Assembly: GCA_041394885.1 (NCBI GenBank)
Contig: JAWKHI010000014.1
Location: forward strand, 62,001 to 126,000
Reading direction: 5' to 3'
Source: DSOI01 sp041394885
GTDB lineage: Bacteria; Acidobacteriota; Terriglobia; Bryobacterales; Bryobacteraceae
Length of the DNA stretch: 64,000 bases
A program made the translations under genes and the position numbers. This document shows, in pieces, positions 26,223 to 34,332 of this stretch. The notes beneath the pieces were generated by a model. That model made no database searches and had not been told where the DNA came from. It saw nothing but the letters and a program-made list of their open reading frames with translations. Each line of letters begins with the position of its first letter. The first letter of the stretch is position 1.

Positions 26223-29011
26223 CAGTGTCTCCCCTGCGGGTGGCATTGGTAGCAGTTGATGCTGTTGTAGACGTAGTTGCGGACGCCCCTGTGGTCTTTG
26301 TTGGTGTCAGTCTGGTTGTGTTGGTGGCAGCTGGTGCAAGTGAACACGGCATAGTTGGCCGGGTTCGTGTGGCACTCGTTGCAGGTGGTCCATTTACCCC
26401 TGTGCGCTCCCGAGTAGATCGGAAATCTGTGGTTGAAAGTGGCGCCGGTCCACGTTGAGGTGGTGTGGCAGCTCTGGCATGCGGTTGGGAAGCCGGCGGC
26501 TTTGTGGTTCGGGTTGGTGACGGTGTTGTATGCGGTGGTGTGGCAGGAGTAGCAGTCGGACTTCGTACCGGCGTACTGGCCGTTGATGTGGCAGGAGGAG
26601 CAGGGGACGGTGGTGTGTTTGCCCGTGAGGGGGAACGGGGTGGTGGAGTGATTGAACGTCGCACCGTTCCACTGCGTGGTCGAGTGGCAGACTTGGCAAT
26701 CGGTGGGGAACTTGGCGTTGATATGGTTCGGATTTGTTGTGGCGTTGTAGGCGGTCAGGTGGCAGGCCGAGCATTGGGTTGGGGTGCCTGTGAACTGACC
26801 GTTCTTGTGACATTGCGCGCAGGTGGTGGAGGCGTGCTTTCCGGTAAGGGGGAAGCGGGTGGCGGAGTGGTTGAAAGTGGCGCCCTTCCACTGCGCTGTG
26901 CTGTGGCAGAGGGTGCAGTCGGTGGGGAAACCGGCCGTCTTGTGGTTGGGGTTGGTGGTTGCGTTGTAGGCGGCCATGTGGCAGACCGAGCAGGTCGACG
27001 GAGTGCCTGTGTACTGGCCGTTAGTGTGGCACTGGGCGCAGGCGGTGGAGGTGTGCTTTCCGGTGAGCGGGAATCGCGTGGTGGAGTGATTGAAGGTCGC
27101 TCCCTTCCACTGCGACGTCGTGTGGCATTGGGTGCAGTCCTGCGGGAACTTGGCGGTGACGTGGTTCGGATTGGTGGTCTTTTGGAAGTCCTTGAGGTGG
27201 CAGGATGAGCACTGCGTCGGGGTGCCGGTGTAGATGCCGTTGACGTGGCAGGACGCGCAGTCCTTGCCGGTGTGTCCTCCGGTGAGCGGGAACTTTGTCT
27301 TGTTGTGATCGAAGGTCGCGCCTTTCCATTGGGAGGTCGTGTGGCAGAGGGTGCAGTCCTGCGGGAACTTCGCCGTCACGTGGTTGGGCTCAACCGGGTG
27401 GTCGAAGTCCTTACGGTGGCAATCGAAGCACTGGGTGGATGTCCCAGCGAAAATACCGTTGGCGTGGCACGACGCACAGTCGCGGCCCGCGTGGCCGCCG
27501 TTCAACGGGAACCGCGTCTTAGCGTGATCGAAGACCGCGCCCTTCCACTGCGCCGTGGTATGGCACCCGGTGCAGTCGTGCGAAAACCCGGCCGCCTCGT
27601 GAGCCGGACTCGACGTCATGCGGAAATCCGTCATGTGGCATCCGACGCAGGACTTTGGTGTGCCACCGAAGCGGTCGCCCACGTGACAGCTCGCGCACGC
27701 GACGTTCGAATGCGCCCCGGTCAGCGCGAACGTAGTTCTGCGGTTGTGATCAAAGGTTGCGCCGCGCCACTGTTCGGCGACGTGGCATTGCGTACAATCC
27801 TCCGGGAAGCCGGAAGCGGCGTGATTCGGGCTCACTGTGGCCGCGAAGTCTTTCCGGTGGCAGCCGACGCAGTTGGACGGCGTGCCCGTAAACCGACCGC
27901 CGACGTGGCATCCGGCGCAATCGGCCTTGGCGTGCGCACCGGTGAGGCGGAACCGGCTCAGATTGTGGTCGAACCGCGCACCTTGCCAGGACGCGGCGGC
28001 GTGACAGGTCTCGCACTGGGTGGAAAAGTTACTCGCGCGATGGTTGGGATTTGTGGTCTTGTCGAAGTCAGCGAGGTGGCAGCCGGAACATTGTTGCGGA
28101 GTGCCGGCGAAGCGCCCGTCGACGTGACACGAAGCGCACTCCACGGTTGAGTGCGCGCCAACGAGGGCGAACCGGGTAGCGGTGTTGTGGTCGAATGTGG
28201 CGCCGAGCCAGGTGGAGTCGTTGTGGCAGGTCTCGCATTGGCGCGGGAAGCCGGCCGCGGCGTGGTTGGGTTTGGTGGTCGCGTTGAATTGCTTTGCGTG
28301 ACAGTCGAAGCAGGCCGAGGAGATGCCGGCGAACCTGCCGCCGCGGTGGCAGGCGGTGCACTCCATCTTCACGTGGGCGCCCGTGAGCGCGAAGCGCGTG
28401 AACTGGTTGTGATCGAAGCGGGCGCCAGTCCAGCGGTCCATCGAGTGGCAGGACTCGCATTGCACGGGGAGACTGGCTGCGCGATGGTCGACACTCCGGG
28501 CGCGCTCGTAGTCGGTGCGGTGGCAGGTGACGCACTCAGTGCTGAGGCCGCGGAAAACGCCGGTGCCTGCGCCTGTATGGCAGGATTCGCAGGTCGCCGC
28601 GGCGTGTGCGCCGATGAGAGGAAAGCGGTTCTGGTGGGCGCGTATCGAACTGACAGCCACCTTCCAGCCACGGACGGTGTGACAGTCCTGGCAGGCGCCA
28701 CCCATCTGGCGGCGGTGGAAGTCGGCGTGGCAGGCGCCGCACTCTTTGCCGACGTTGGCGAACACCATCTGGGTGTGGCAGGAACTGCAGGGCACCTTCT
28801 CGTGCATGCCGTGCAATGGGTATGGAGTTTCCGTATTGTGATCGAACTCGACGGCGGCTCGGATAGGGCGCCAAGCTGTCGTCGTATGGCAGTTTTGACA
28901 GGGAATCTTGATCGGACCGTGCGGATTGCGGGTCTGCGTGTCGGGTTGCGCCGCGGCGATCACGGCCAGCAGCGGCAGCGCCATGGCAAATTTTGCAACC
29001 CGGTACGTAAT
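26222..29011 (-). CDS. 37-heme c-type cytochrome built of tandem three-heme modules
   Basis: About 929 residues with 37 CXXCH heme-binding motifs, counted one by one. Six motifs precede a repeat array of nine modules of 73-74 residues; each module has three CXXCH sites in the pattern CxxCH-xxxxW-GAxFDHN-FxLTGxH-CxxCH-GxFxGTP-CxxCH-DF-PNHxxAxFP. Four motifs close the protein. His residues in FDHN, TGxH and PNH are likely distal ligands. The chosen start is an ATT at 29011 preceded by GAGGA, giving a signal peptide with Arg/Lys n-region (TYRVAKFAMALPLLAVIAAAQ). If ATT is not used, the ATG at 28984 is next. A periplasmic or surface electron wire is inferred. Confidence 0.88.
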   Translation of the reverse strand: MTYRVAKFAMALPLLAVIAAAQPDTQTRNPHGPIKIPCQNCHTTTAWRPIRAAVEFDHNTETPYPLHGMHEKVPCSSCHTQMVFANVGKECGACHADFHRRQMGGACQDCHTVRGWKVAVSSIRAHQNRFPLIGAHAAATCESCHTGAGTGVFRGLSTECVTCHRTDYERARSVDHRAASLPVQCESCHSMDRWTGARFDHNQFTRFALTGAHVKMECTACHRGGRFAGISSACFDCHAKQFNATTKPNHAAAGFPRQCETCHNDSTWLGATFDHNTATRFALVGAHSTVECASCHVDGRFAGTPQQCSGCHLADFDKTTNPNHRASNFSTQCETCHAAASWQGARFDHNLSRFRLTGAHAKADCAGCHVGGRFTGTPSNCVGCHRKDFAATVSPNHAASGFPEDCTQCHVAEQWRGATFDHNRRTTFALTGAHSNVACASCHVGDRFGGTPKSCVGCHMTDFRMTSSPAHEAAGFSHDCTGCHTTAQWKGAVFDHAKTRFPLNGGHAGRDCASCHANGIFAGTSTQCFDCHRKDFDHPVEPNHVTAKFPQDCTLCHTTSQWKGATFDHNKTKFPLTGGHTGKDCASCHVNGIYTGTPTQCSSCHLKDFQKTTNPNHVTAKFPQDCTQCHTTSQWKGATFNHSTTRFPLTGKHTSTACAQCHTNGQYTGTPSTCSVCHMAAYNATTNPNHKTAGFPTDCTLCHSTAQWKGATFNHSATRFPLTGKHASTTCAQCHKNGQFTGTPTQCSACHLTAYNATTNPNHINAKFPTDCQVCHSTTQWNGATFNHSTTPFPLTGKHTTVPCSSCHINGQYAGTKSDCYSCHTTAYNTVTNPNHKAAGFPTACQSCHTTSTWTGATFNHRFPIYSGAHRGKWTTCNECHTNPANYAVFTCTSCHQHNQTDTNKDHRGVRNYVYNSINCYQCHPQGRH
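26480..28459 (-). repeat. Nine tandem 219-222 nt modules inside the 37-heme cytochrome gene
   Basis: Each module encodes 73-74 residues and three heme sites. Modules in the 3' half (about 26480-27350) are much more alike than those in the 5' half, including nearly the same CTxCHTTxQWKGATFNH start, which suggests recent expansion from one end by unequal recombination. Confidence 0.9.
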
Positions 29012-29162
29012 ATTTTCCTCCGGCCAATCCGGGGCACTCGAAAATGCGGTACCCCTCATTAAGGGTTCACGGAAGGATCCCTCGATATAGGCCGGGGTGA
29101 AATTGTGTAGCTATAACTTGCAGCGACGGTAAGAATGAATCTGATACCTGGGCAGTACCAAG

Positions 29163-31247
29163 CTAGTACAGAGTTAGTCGGCGATTACCTGCGTAGCGAG
29201 TTGCAATTACCTGGCCACGGAGTCCGGCAGTTTGTTTATCGGCATGGCACGCAGCGCAAGTCGAGGGAGTTCGCGAATAAATCACGACGCTCTCCCCGCG
29301 GATCTCTTCGCGCTCCACATGGCACTTGGAGCAGGCGACCTCCCGATGTGCTCCCGCGAGTGAGAAGCGAGCGTTGGTCTCGTGATCGAACTGCGTCGGC
29401 TTCCAGGCGAGCAGTCCGTGACAGGCCTGGCAATCGGCGGCGCCGGCGGCCGGGGTGTTCTCGCGGAGCGCGCCGCGCCGCGCCTCTGCCTTCGAGGGCG
29501 CCGCGGAGGAACGGGGCTCTTCCGCACGAGCGCGGCTGAATTGTCCGCCATGAATGTCCCGATGGCATCCGGCGCACACCCGCGGGGCGCCTGCGAAGAC
29601 CACCCGCGCCACACCGAGCCCTTCCACCTTGTGGCATGCGGAGCAGGCCACGGCGCGATGGGCGCCGGAGAGCGTGAAGCCGGTACGGTCGTGATCGAAG
29701 GGCGAGGTTTGTTTCCAGGAACGCGTGGTGTGGCAGCTCTTGCAGTCCGCCTTGTTCCCGGTGACTTTGGTGGCCACGCTGGACGGTCCAGTATGGGGAT
29801 CGGCATGGCATCCGGTACAGTCGAGGTCGGGGAACCGGAAGCGCGCCGGCGGCGCTGGAAAGGTGCCGGCGTCTGGCTTGTGGCAGTCCGAACAAACGGT
29901 GGCGGCGTGGCCGCCTTCCAGGGCGAAACGCGTCTGGCGGTGCTCGCGCATGGTGTAGCTCGACGGTTTGAATCCATGCTCGTTGTGGCAGGACTCGCAC
30001 TTGCCGCCATCGGCGCGCGAGGCGAACTGGCCACCGTGGGCGTCCCTGTGGCAATCGGCGCACACGCCGTGCGCGATCCGGTATTGCGTTTCCGCGCCGG
30101 CCGGCGTATGGCACTTCGCGCATTCCACGGCGGTGTGCTTGCCCTCCAGCGGGTAGGTGCTTTTCTGATGACGCGAGAGGTCGAAGAGCGAGGGTTTGAA
30201 ATCCTGCTCGTTGTGGCAGGAAGCGCAGTCCTGATTCTGAAACTGGCCTCTGTGCGGATCCTTGCGATGGCAGTCGGCGCAGCGCTCGTGGGCCACCGGC
30301 TCCTTGAAGTTCACCGAGCGGTGGCATTCGAAGCACTCGACGCGGGAGTGCTTGCCTGCCAGCGGGAAGGGGGTTTTCGAATGGTCGAAGGTGCTGGACA
30401 TGCGGACGCGCTTCCAACCGTCAGTGGTGTGGCAGCTCTCGCAGGCGCCGGGGAAGGCCCCGTTGTGCGGGTCCTTGTGGCAATCGCGGCAGGAGGAGAA
30501 GGCGATCCCCCGGAATTGAATCGTGGGTTTGGCGTCCAAGGTGTCCGCGCCGGGCGCCGCCTTGTGGCAATGGGCGCAGGCGACGCGCTGGTGGAGTCCG
30601 GTGAGCAGAAAGCGCGCCTTGCCGTGATCGAACCCGGCCACCGGCTTCCAGGCGTCGAAGTTGATGTGGCAGGTCGAGCACTCGGCGGTGAACTGCCCGC
30701 GATGGACGTCATCGTGGCAGGTCTTGCAGGCAGGCGAGACACCGAGGTAAGTGCGGTTCGGATCGCGCGTGCGGATCAGCTTGCGGTCTTCGGGCGATAT
30801 GTTGGCGGGCTTGTGACAGCGATTGCAGGCGAGGCGCGCGTGCTTGCCCTGTAGCGTGTAACCGGCCTCGCGATGGTCGAACTCCTCAGCGCTGGTTTTC
30901 CACTTGATGATGTAGAACTGACGGCCGAAGTGCTCCGTGTGGCACTTCACACACTGTTCGCGGGATCCTTCGTTCGAACGGATCTTGACGACGCGGGCAT
31001 GGAAACCGCGGTTGGCTCGCAGCCGGGCGGCGATTTCGCCATGACAGCCTAGGCACTTGAATCGCGGCGCACCCACGGCGAGGGTGTGGCAGGTAGTGCA
31101 CTTGGTGGCGCCTTCGAGCGACTGGTGAGGCGCCGACATCGGCCCGGGCGAGATCTGTCCGAGCGCGGGCGCACAAACGACAGCTAACGCGGTGGCCACC
31201 AGCACCCACGCCACTACCCTCCTCCGTCGATGGTCGTCGAACTGCAC
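29163..31247 (-). CDS. 23-heme c-type cytochrome
   Basis: About 694 residues from a GTG at 31247; an Arg-rich n-region (HRRRR) and a hydrophobic stretch ending PALGQ form the signal peptide. I count 23 CXXCH motifs, from KCTTCH near the mature N-terminus to TCAACH near the C-terminus. Spacing is less regular than in the neighbouring 37-heme protein, but pieces such as FDHxxTxFxLxGxH and CxxCHxDxHxGQF recur. The frame is also open up to an ATG at 31370, but no signal peptide would then be near the N-terminus. It is first in the electron-transfer operon; 151 nt separate it from the next cytochrome. Confidence 0.88.
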   Translation of the reverse strand: MQFDDHRRRRVVAWVLVATALAVVCAPALGQISPGPMSAPHQSLEGATKCTTCHTLAVGAPRFKCLGCHGEIAARLRANRGFHARVVKIRSNEGSREQCVKCHTEHFGRQFYIIKWKTSAEEFDHREAGYTLQGKHARLACNRCHKPANISPEDRKLIRTRDPNRTYLGVSPACKTCHDDVHRGQFTAECSTCHINFDAWKPVAGFDHGKARFLLTGLHQRVACAHCHKAAPGADTLDAKPTIQFRGIAFSSCRDCHKDPHNGAFPGACESCHTTDGWKRVRMSSTFDHSKTPFPLAGKHSRVECFECHRSVNFKEPVAHERCADCHRKDPHRGQFQNQDCASCHNEQDFKPSLFDLSRHQKSTYPLEGKHTAVECAKCHTPAGAETQYRIAHGVCADCHRDAHGGQFASRADGGKCESCHNEHGFKPSSYTMREHRQTRFALEGGHAATVCSDCHKPDAGTFPAPPARFRFPDLDCTGCHADPHTGPSSVATKVTGNKADCKSCHTTRSWKQTSPFDHDRTGFTLSGAHRAVACSACHKVEGLGVARVVFAGAPRVCAGCHRDIHGGQFSRARAEEPRSSAAPSKAEARRGALRENTPAAGAADCQACHGLLAWKPTQFDHETNARFSLAGAHREVACSKCHVEREEIRGESVVIYSRTPSTCAACHADKQTAGLRGQVIATRYAGNRRLTLY

Positions 31248-31359
31248 GAAACCTATTCGGGTAGGGGCATCCACGCGGGCCGGAAATATACCCCGCGATC
31301 GATTTTCTCCTGTCTCTGAAATCTTGTCCGCCAGCCCGGTTCCCTTGTACTGTGAGAAG

Positions 31360-32625
31360 GTGCCAGCCATCGAGTGCGACGCGCTCTCGGTCCGCTACGG
31401 AGATCGTCCGGCGGCCGTCGCAGGGTTCCAGCTTCGTCTCGACGCAGGCGAGATCGCCGTGCTCACCGGAGAGTCCGGCTGTGGGAAGACGACGCTGCTG
31501 CGGGCGATCGCGGGAGTCACCGACGACAGCGTACAGGTGGATGGACGCGTGTGGGCCGCTCGTCCTGCCGGCTACATCCCGCAGGAAAGCCTGGTGAGCC
31601 TGTCACCGTATCTGCGGATCGCGACCCACTTCGAGGGTCTGGCCGATGGGGCACATGGGCGAGAGTTGCTGGCCCGGCTGGGCCTCGGCGATCCGCGATT
31701 CCCCTCGGCCTACCCGCATCAACTGAGCGGCGGCGAACGGCAGAGGGTCCTTACGGCGCTCGCCCTCGCAACCGGCCCGCGCGTGATTCTGGCCGACGAG
31801 CCGACGGCGAACCTCGACTCCGCAAGCGCCGAATCTGTGATCGAAGCGATCGCGGAATACGCGCGCCGCGAGCGGGCCGCGGTGGTGATCGCCACGCACG
31901 ACGAAGACCTCATCGATCGGCTCGGATGCCGTGTGATCCGGCTGACGCCTGCTCCGGTCCGCGTGATCGCCCGCGAGCCGGCTGCGTCCGGCGGTCCCTT
32001 ACTCGTCACCATACGCGATCTGTCGAAGACCTACTTCCGCCGCGATGCGTGGATGCGCTTGCACGCTTTGTGCAAGGCGCTGGACGGTGTGTCCCTCGAG
32101 GTTGCGCGTGGGGAGACGGTGGCGTTGACAGGCCCATCTGGCGCGGGCAAGTCGACCCTGGCCCGCTGCATCGCCGGGCGGGAACCGGCCGAGGCGGGCT
32201 CCATCGAGTGGACCATCCCTGTTCCGGTTCAGATCGTTCCCCAAGCGCCATCGGAGTCACTGAACCCTCGGGCGACGATCGCGGAAGCGCTCGCCGAGGC
32301 TCGAGTGCAACCGGATCCGTCGCTGCTCGCGGAGGTGAATCTGCCGCCCGAGTGGATCCATCGAGCGACGGCGGAACTGAGTGAGGGCCAGCGCGCGCGC
32401 GTTGCGATTTTGCGCGCGGCCGAGCATACCGGTAGCGGAATGCTGATTCTCGACGAATCGCTCGCGAGTCTGGACCGCGGCACGCGCAACGATGTCGTCG
32501 CGTACCTCGCCGGCCGTCAGTCGCGGCTCGGCACCACGCTCGTCGCCATCACGCACGACCGTGGCCTGATCGGTGAACTCGGCGCGCGCGTGATCGAGAT
32601 GGAGGACGGGCGCATCGCCGCCTAG
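31360..32625 (+). CDS. Peptide ABC transporter ATPase, two ABC domains fused (DppD-DppF type)
   Basis: About 421 residues. First ABC domain: Walker A GESGCGKTT, signature LSGGERQR, Walker B VILADEPTANL, switch His in ATHDED. Second domain (from ~215): Walker A GPSGAGKST, altered signature LSEGQRARV, Walker B MLILDESLASL, ITHDR. Each domain is short (~210 residues). It powers the DppB/DppC-like permeases encoded next. The start is uncertain: GTG at 31360 opens the first conserved strand (PAIECDALSVRYG). It is divergent from the 23-heme cytochrome gene (112 nt between). Confidence 0.87.
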   Translation: MPAIECDALSVRYGDRPAAVAGFQLRLDAGEIAVLTGESGCGKTTLLRAIAGVTDDSVQVDGRVWAARPAGYIPQESLVSLSPYLRIATHFEGLADGAHGRELLARLGLGDPRFPSAYPHQLSGGERQRVLTALALATGPRVILADEPTANLDSASAESVIEAIAEYARRERAAVVIATHDEDLIDRLGCRVIRLTPAPVRVIAREPAASGGPLLVTIRDLSKTYFRRDAWMRLHALCKALDGVSLEVARGETVALTGPSGAGKSTLARCIAGREPAEAGSIEWTIPVPVQIVPQAPSESLNPRATIAEALAEARVQPDPSLLAEVNLPPEWIHRATAELSEGQRARVAILRAAEHTGSGMLILDESLASLDRGTRNDVVAYLAGRQSRLGTTLVAITHDRGLIGELGARVIEMEDGRIAA

Positions 32626-32631
32626 ATCGCC

Positions 32632-33525
32632 ATGGTTTTCCTGTTTCGCCGATTCCTGCTCGCCACCGCCCAAGTGCTGGCCGTCTCTTGCCTATCGTTC
32701 GCGATGTTTTCCGCGGCCGCGGGCGATTTCTATTCGGCGGCGACGGCGGCCGATCCGCGGTTGCGCGAAGGCTCGGTGAACGCCCTTCGACGGCGGGCCG
32801 GGCTTGACCGGCCACTACCGGCGCGCTACGCGGCCTGGCTCGGATCGGTGGCCTCGGGCGAGTTCGGCGAGTCGATCGCCTACCACCTGCCGCTGCGTGC
32901 ATTGCTCGGGCCGCGCATTCGGGCGACACTTCGAGTGGCGCTCCCGGCGCTGGCCGCTGCATGGGTTATGGGATTGCTGCTGGCGTTCGCCGCGGTGCGG
33001 TTCGGGTTCGGTTCATGGGAGCCGGGCGCTGCGGCGGTCGCGCTGATTCCCGATGTCGTTGCCGTGAGTCTTCTTTTGTGGGTAGCCGTATGGGCGGGAT
33101 TGCCGACGGGGACAATGACGCTGCCGGTTGTCGCGCTAGCGTTCGCTCTCCTGCCTGGAATTTTTCTCCACGCTGCGTCCAGCTTGCGTGCGGCCATTCG
33201 GCTCGAGTTTGTCGGGCTCGCCCGTTCGCGAGGCCTCGGCGGCGCGCGGTTGTGGCTGCGATACATTCTTCCGGCAGCGGCGAATCCGCTGATCTCGTTG
33301 GCGGCGCTCACGGCGGCCGGAGCCATCGGCGCCTCGTTTCTCGTCGAGGTGATCACCGGCTGGCCGGGGCTCGGTCCGTTCTTTCTGGACGCCGTCCAGG
33401 CGCGCGATTATCCGGTGGTGCAGACAGTGATCGCCGGGCTGGCCGCGCTGCTGGCGCTCTGCAACTTCGCCGCGGACGTGTTGCTGTACCGCCTTGACCC
33501 GCGAATCCGGACTCCGCATGTCTAG
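32632..33525 (+). CDS. Peptide ABC transporter permease (DppB-like)
   Basis: 297 residues with six predicted membrane helices and the BPD_transp_1 EAA-type loop near residues 195-215 (ARSRGLGGARLWLRYILP). The N-terminal part has the typical DppB periplasmic region (RAGLDRPLPARYAAWLG, GEFGESIAY). It starts 6 nt after the ATPase gene and overlaps the next permease gene by 8 nt, so all three are coupled. Confidence 0.87.
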   Translation: MVFLFRRFLLATAQVLAVSCLSFAMFSAAAGDFYSAATAADPRLREGSVNALRRRAGLDRPLPARYAAWLGSVASGEFGESIAYHLPLRALLGPRIRATLRVALPALAAAWVMGLLLAFAAVRFGFGSWEPGAAAVALIPDVVAVSLLLWVAVWAGLPTGTMTLPVVALAFALLPGIFLHAASSLRAAIRLEFVGLARSRGLGGARLWLRYILPAAANPLISLAALTAAGAIGASFLVEVITGWPGLGPFFLDAVQARDYPVVQTVIAGLAALLALCNFAADVLLYRLDPRIRTPHV

Positions 33526-34327
33526 ACTGCCTGCCGCCCTCGCGGCGGTCATCGTCCTGCTCGCGGCGGCGGGGTTTTTCGCGACGCCCTACGATCCCCT
33601 GGCGCAGAACCGCGAAGCGGTCTCGCAAGGTCCGAACGCGGCCCACTGGATGGGCACTGACGACTACGGCCGCGACGTGTTCTCGCGTTTCCTCGCCGGC
33701 GGAAGCTGGTCTCTCGTTACTGGCGCCGCGGCAACGGCGCTGGCGCTCGGGCTGGCCTGGACGCTTGGCTGCCTGGCGGGCTTCCGGGGGGGCTGGTGGG
33801 ACTGGGGCATTATGGCGCTCGCCGATGTGTTCCTTTCCGTCCCCTGGCTCTACCTGCTGATCGGCATTCGGGCGGCGCTGCCGCTCGACGTGCGCCCGCG
33901 GGTGGTGGTCGCCTTGACACTGGCCGTGATCGCCGCGATCAGCTGGGCGCGTCCCGCGCGGCTGATCCGCGGGGTGGTGCTAAGCGCGGCGAACCGCGGC
34001 TCCGTCGAAGCCGCCCGCGGATTCGGCGCCGGCGAGTGGCACATCTTCACGCGCCACATCCTCGGCGACACCGCCGCCGTGGTGGCCGCCCAGGCGCTCA
34101 TTCTCTTCCCACGATTCGTGCTGGCTGAGGTGACGCTCAGCTTCCTGGGCCTCGGTGCGGGTGAGCAGGACCCTTCCTGGGGCGGGTTGCTCCTCGGCTT
34201 GAAGCAGACCTACCTGCTTGGAAGGGAATGGTGGCGCGTGCTCCCGGCAGTCCTCATGCTACCCGTGTTCGCCGCCTGCGCCTGGGGGGCTCAGCTTGCA
34301 GTTCGGCGAAGTGGCGTAACAAGATAG
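33518..34327 (+). CDS. Peptide ABC transporter permease (DppC-like)
   Basis: About 269 residues. Typical DppC opening: one helix, then HWMGTDDYGRDVFSR, then five further helices with the EAA loop AARGFGAGEWHIFTRHILG. The ATG at 33518 lies inside the end of the DppB-like gene; an earlier in-frame ATG at 33494 would add eight polar residues. Together with the fused ATPase and the downstream binding protein it makes a complete oligopeptide importer. Confidence 0.87.
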   Translation: MSRLPAALAAVIVLLAAAGFFATPYDPLAQNREAVSQGPNAAHWMGTDDYGRDVFSRFLAGGSWSLVTGAAATALALGLAWTLGCLAGFRGGWWDWGIMALADVFLSVPWLYLLIGIRAALPLDVRPRVVVALTLAVIAAISWARPARLIRGVVLSAANRGSVEAARGFGAGEWHIFTRHILGDTAAVVAAQALILFPRFVLAEVTLSFLGLGAGEQDPSWGGLLLGLKQTYLLGREWWRVLPAVLMLPVFAACAWGAQLAVRRSGVTR

Positions 34328-34332
34328 GGGTA

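Noticed and set aside
26480..28459. CRISPR-like array of regular repeats
   Set aside because: The repeats are ~219 nt, in frame, and encode heme-binding modules of one protein; there are no short repeats with unique spacers and no cas genes.
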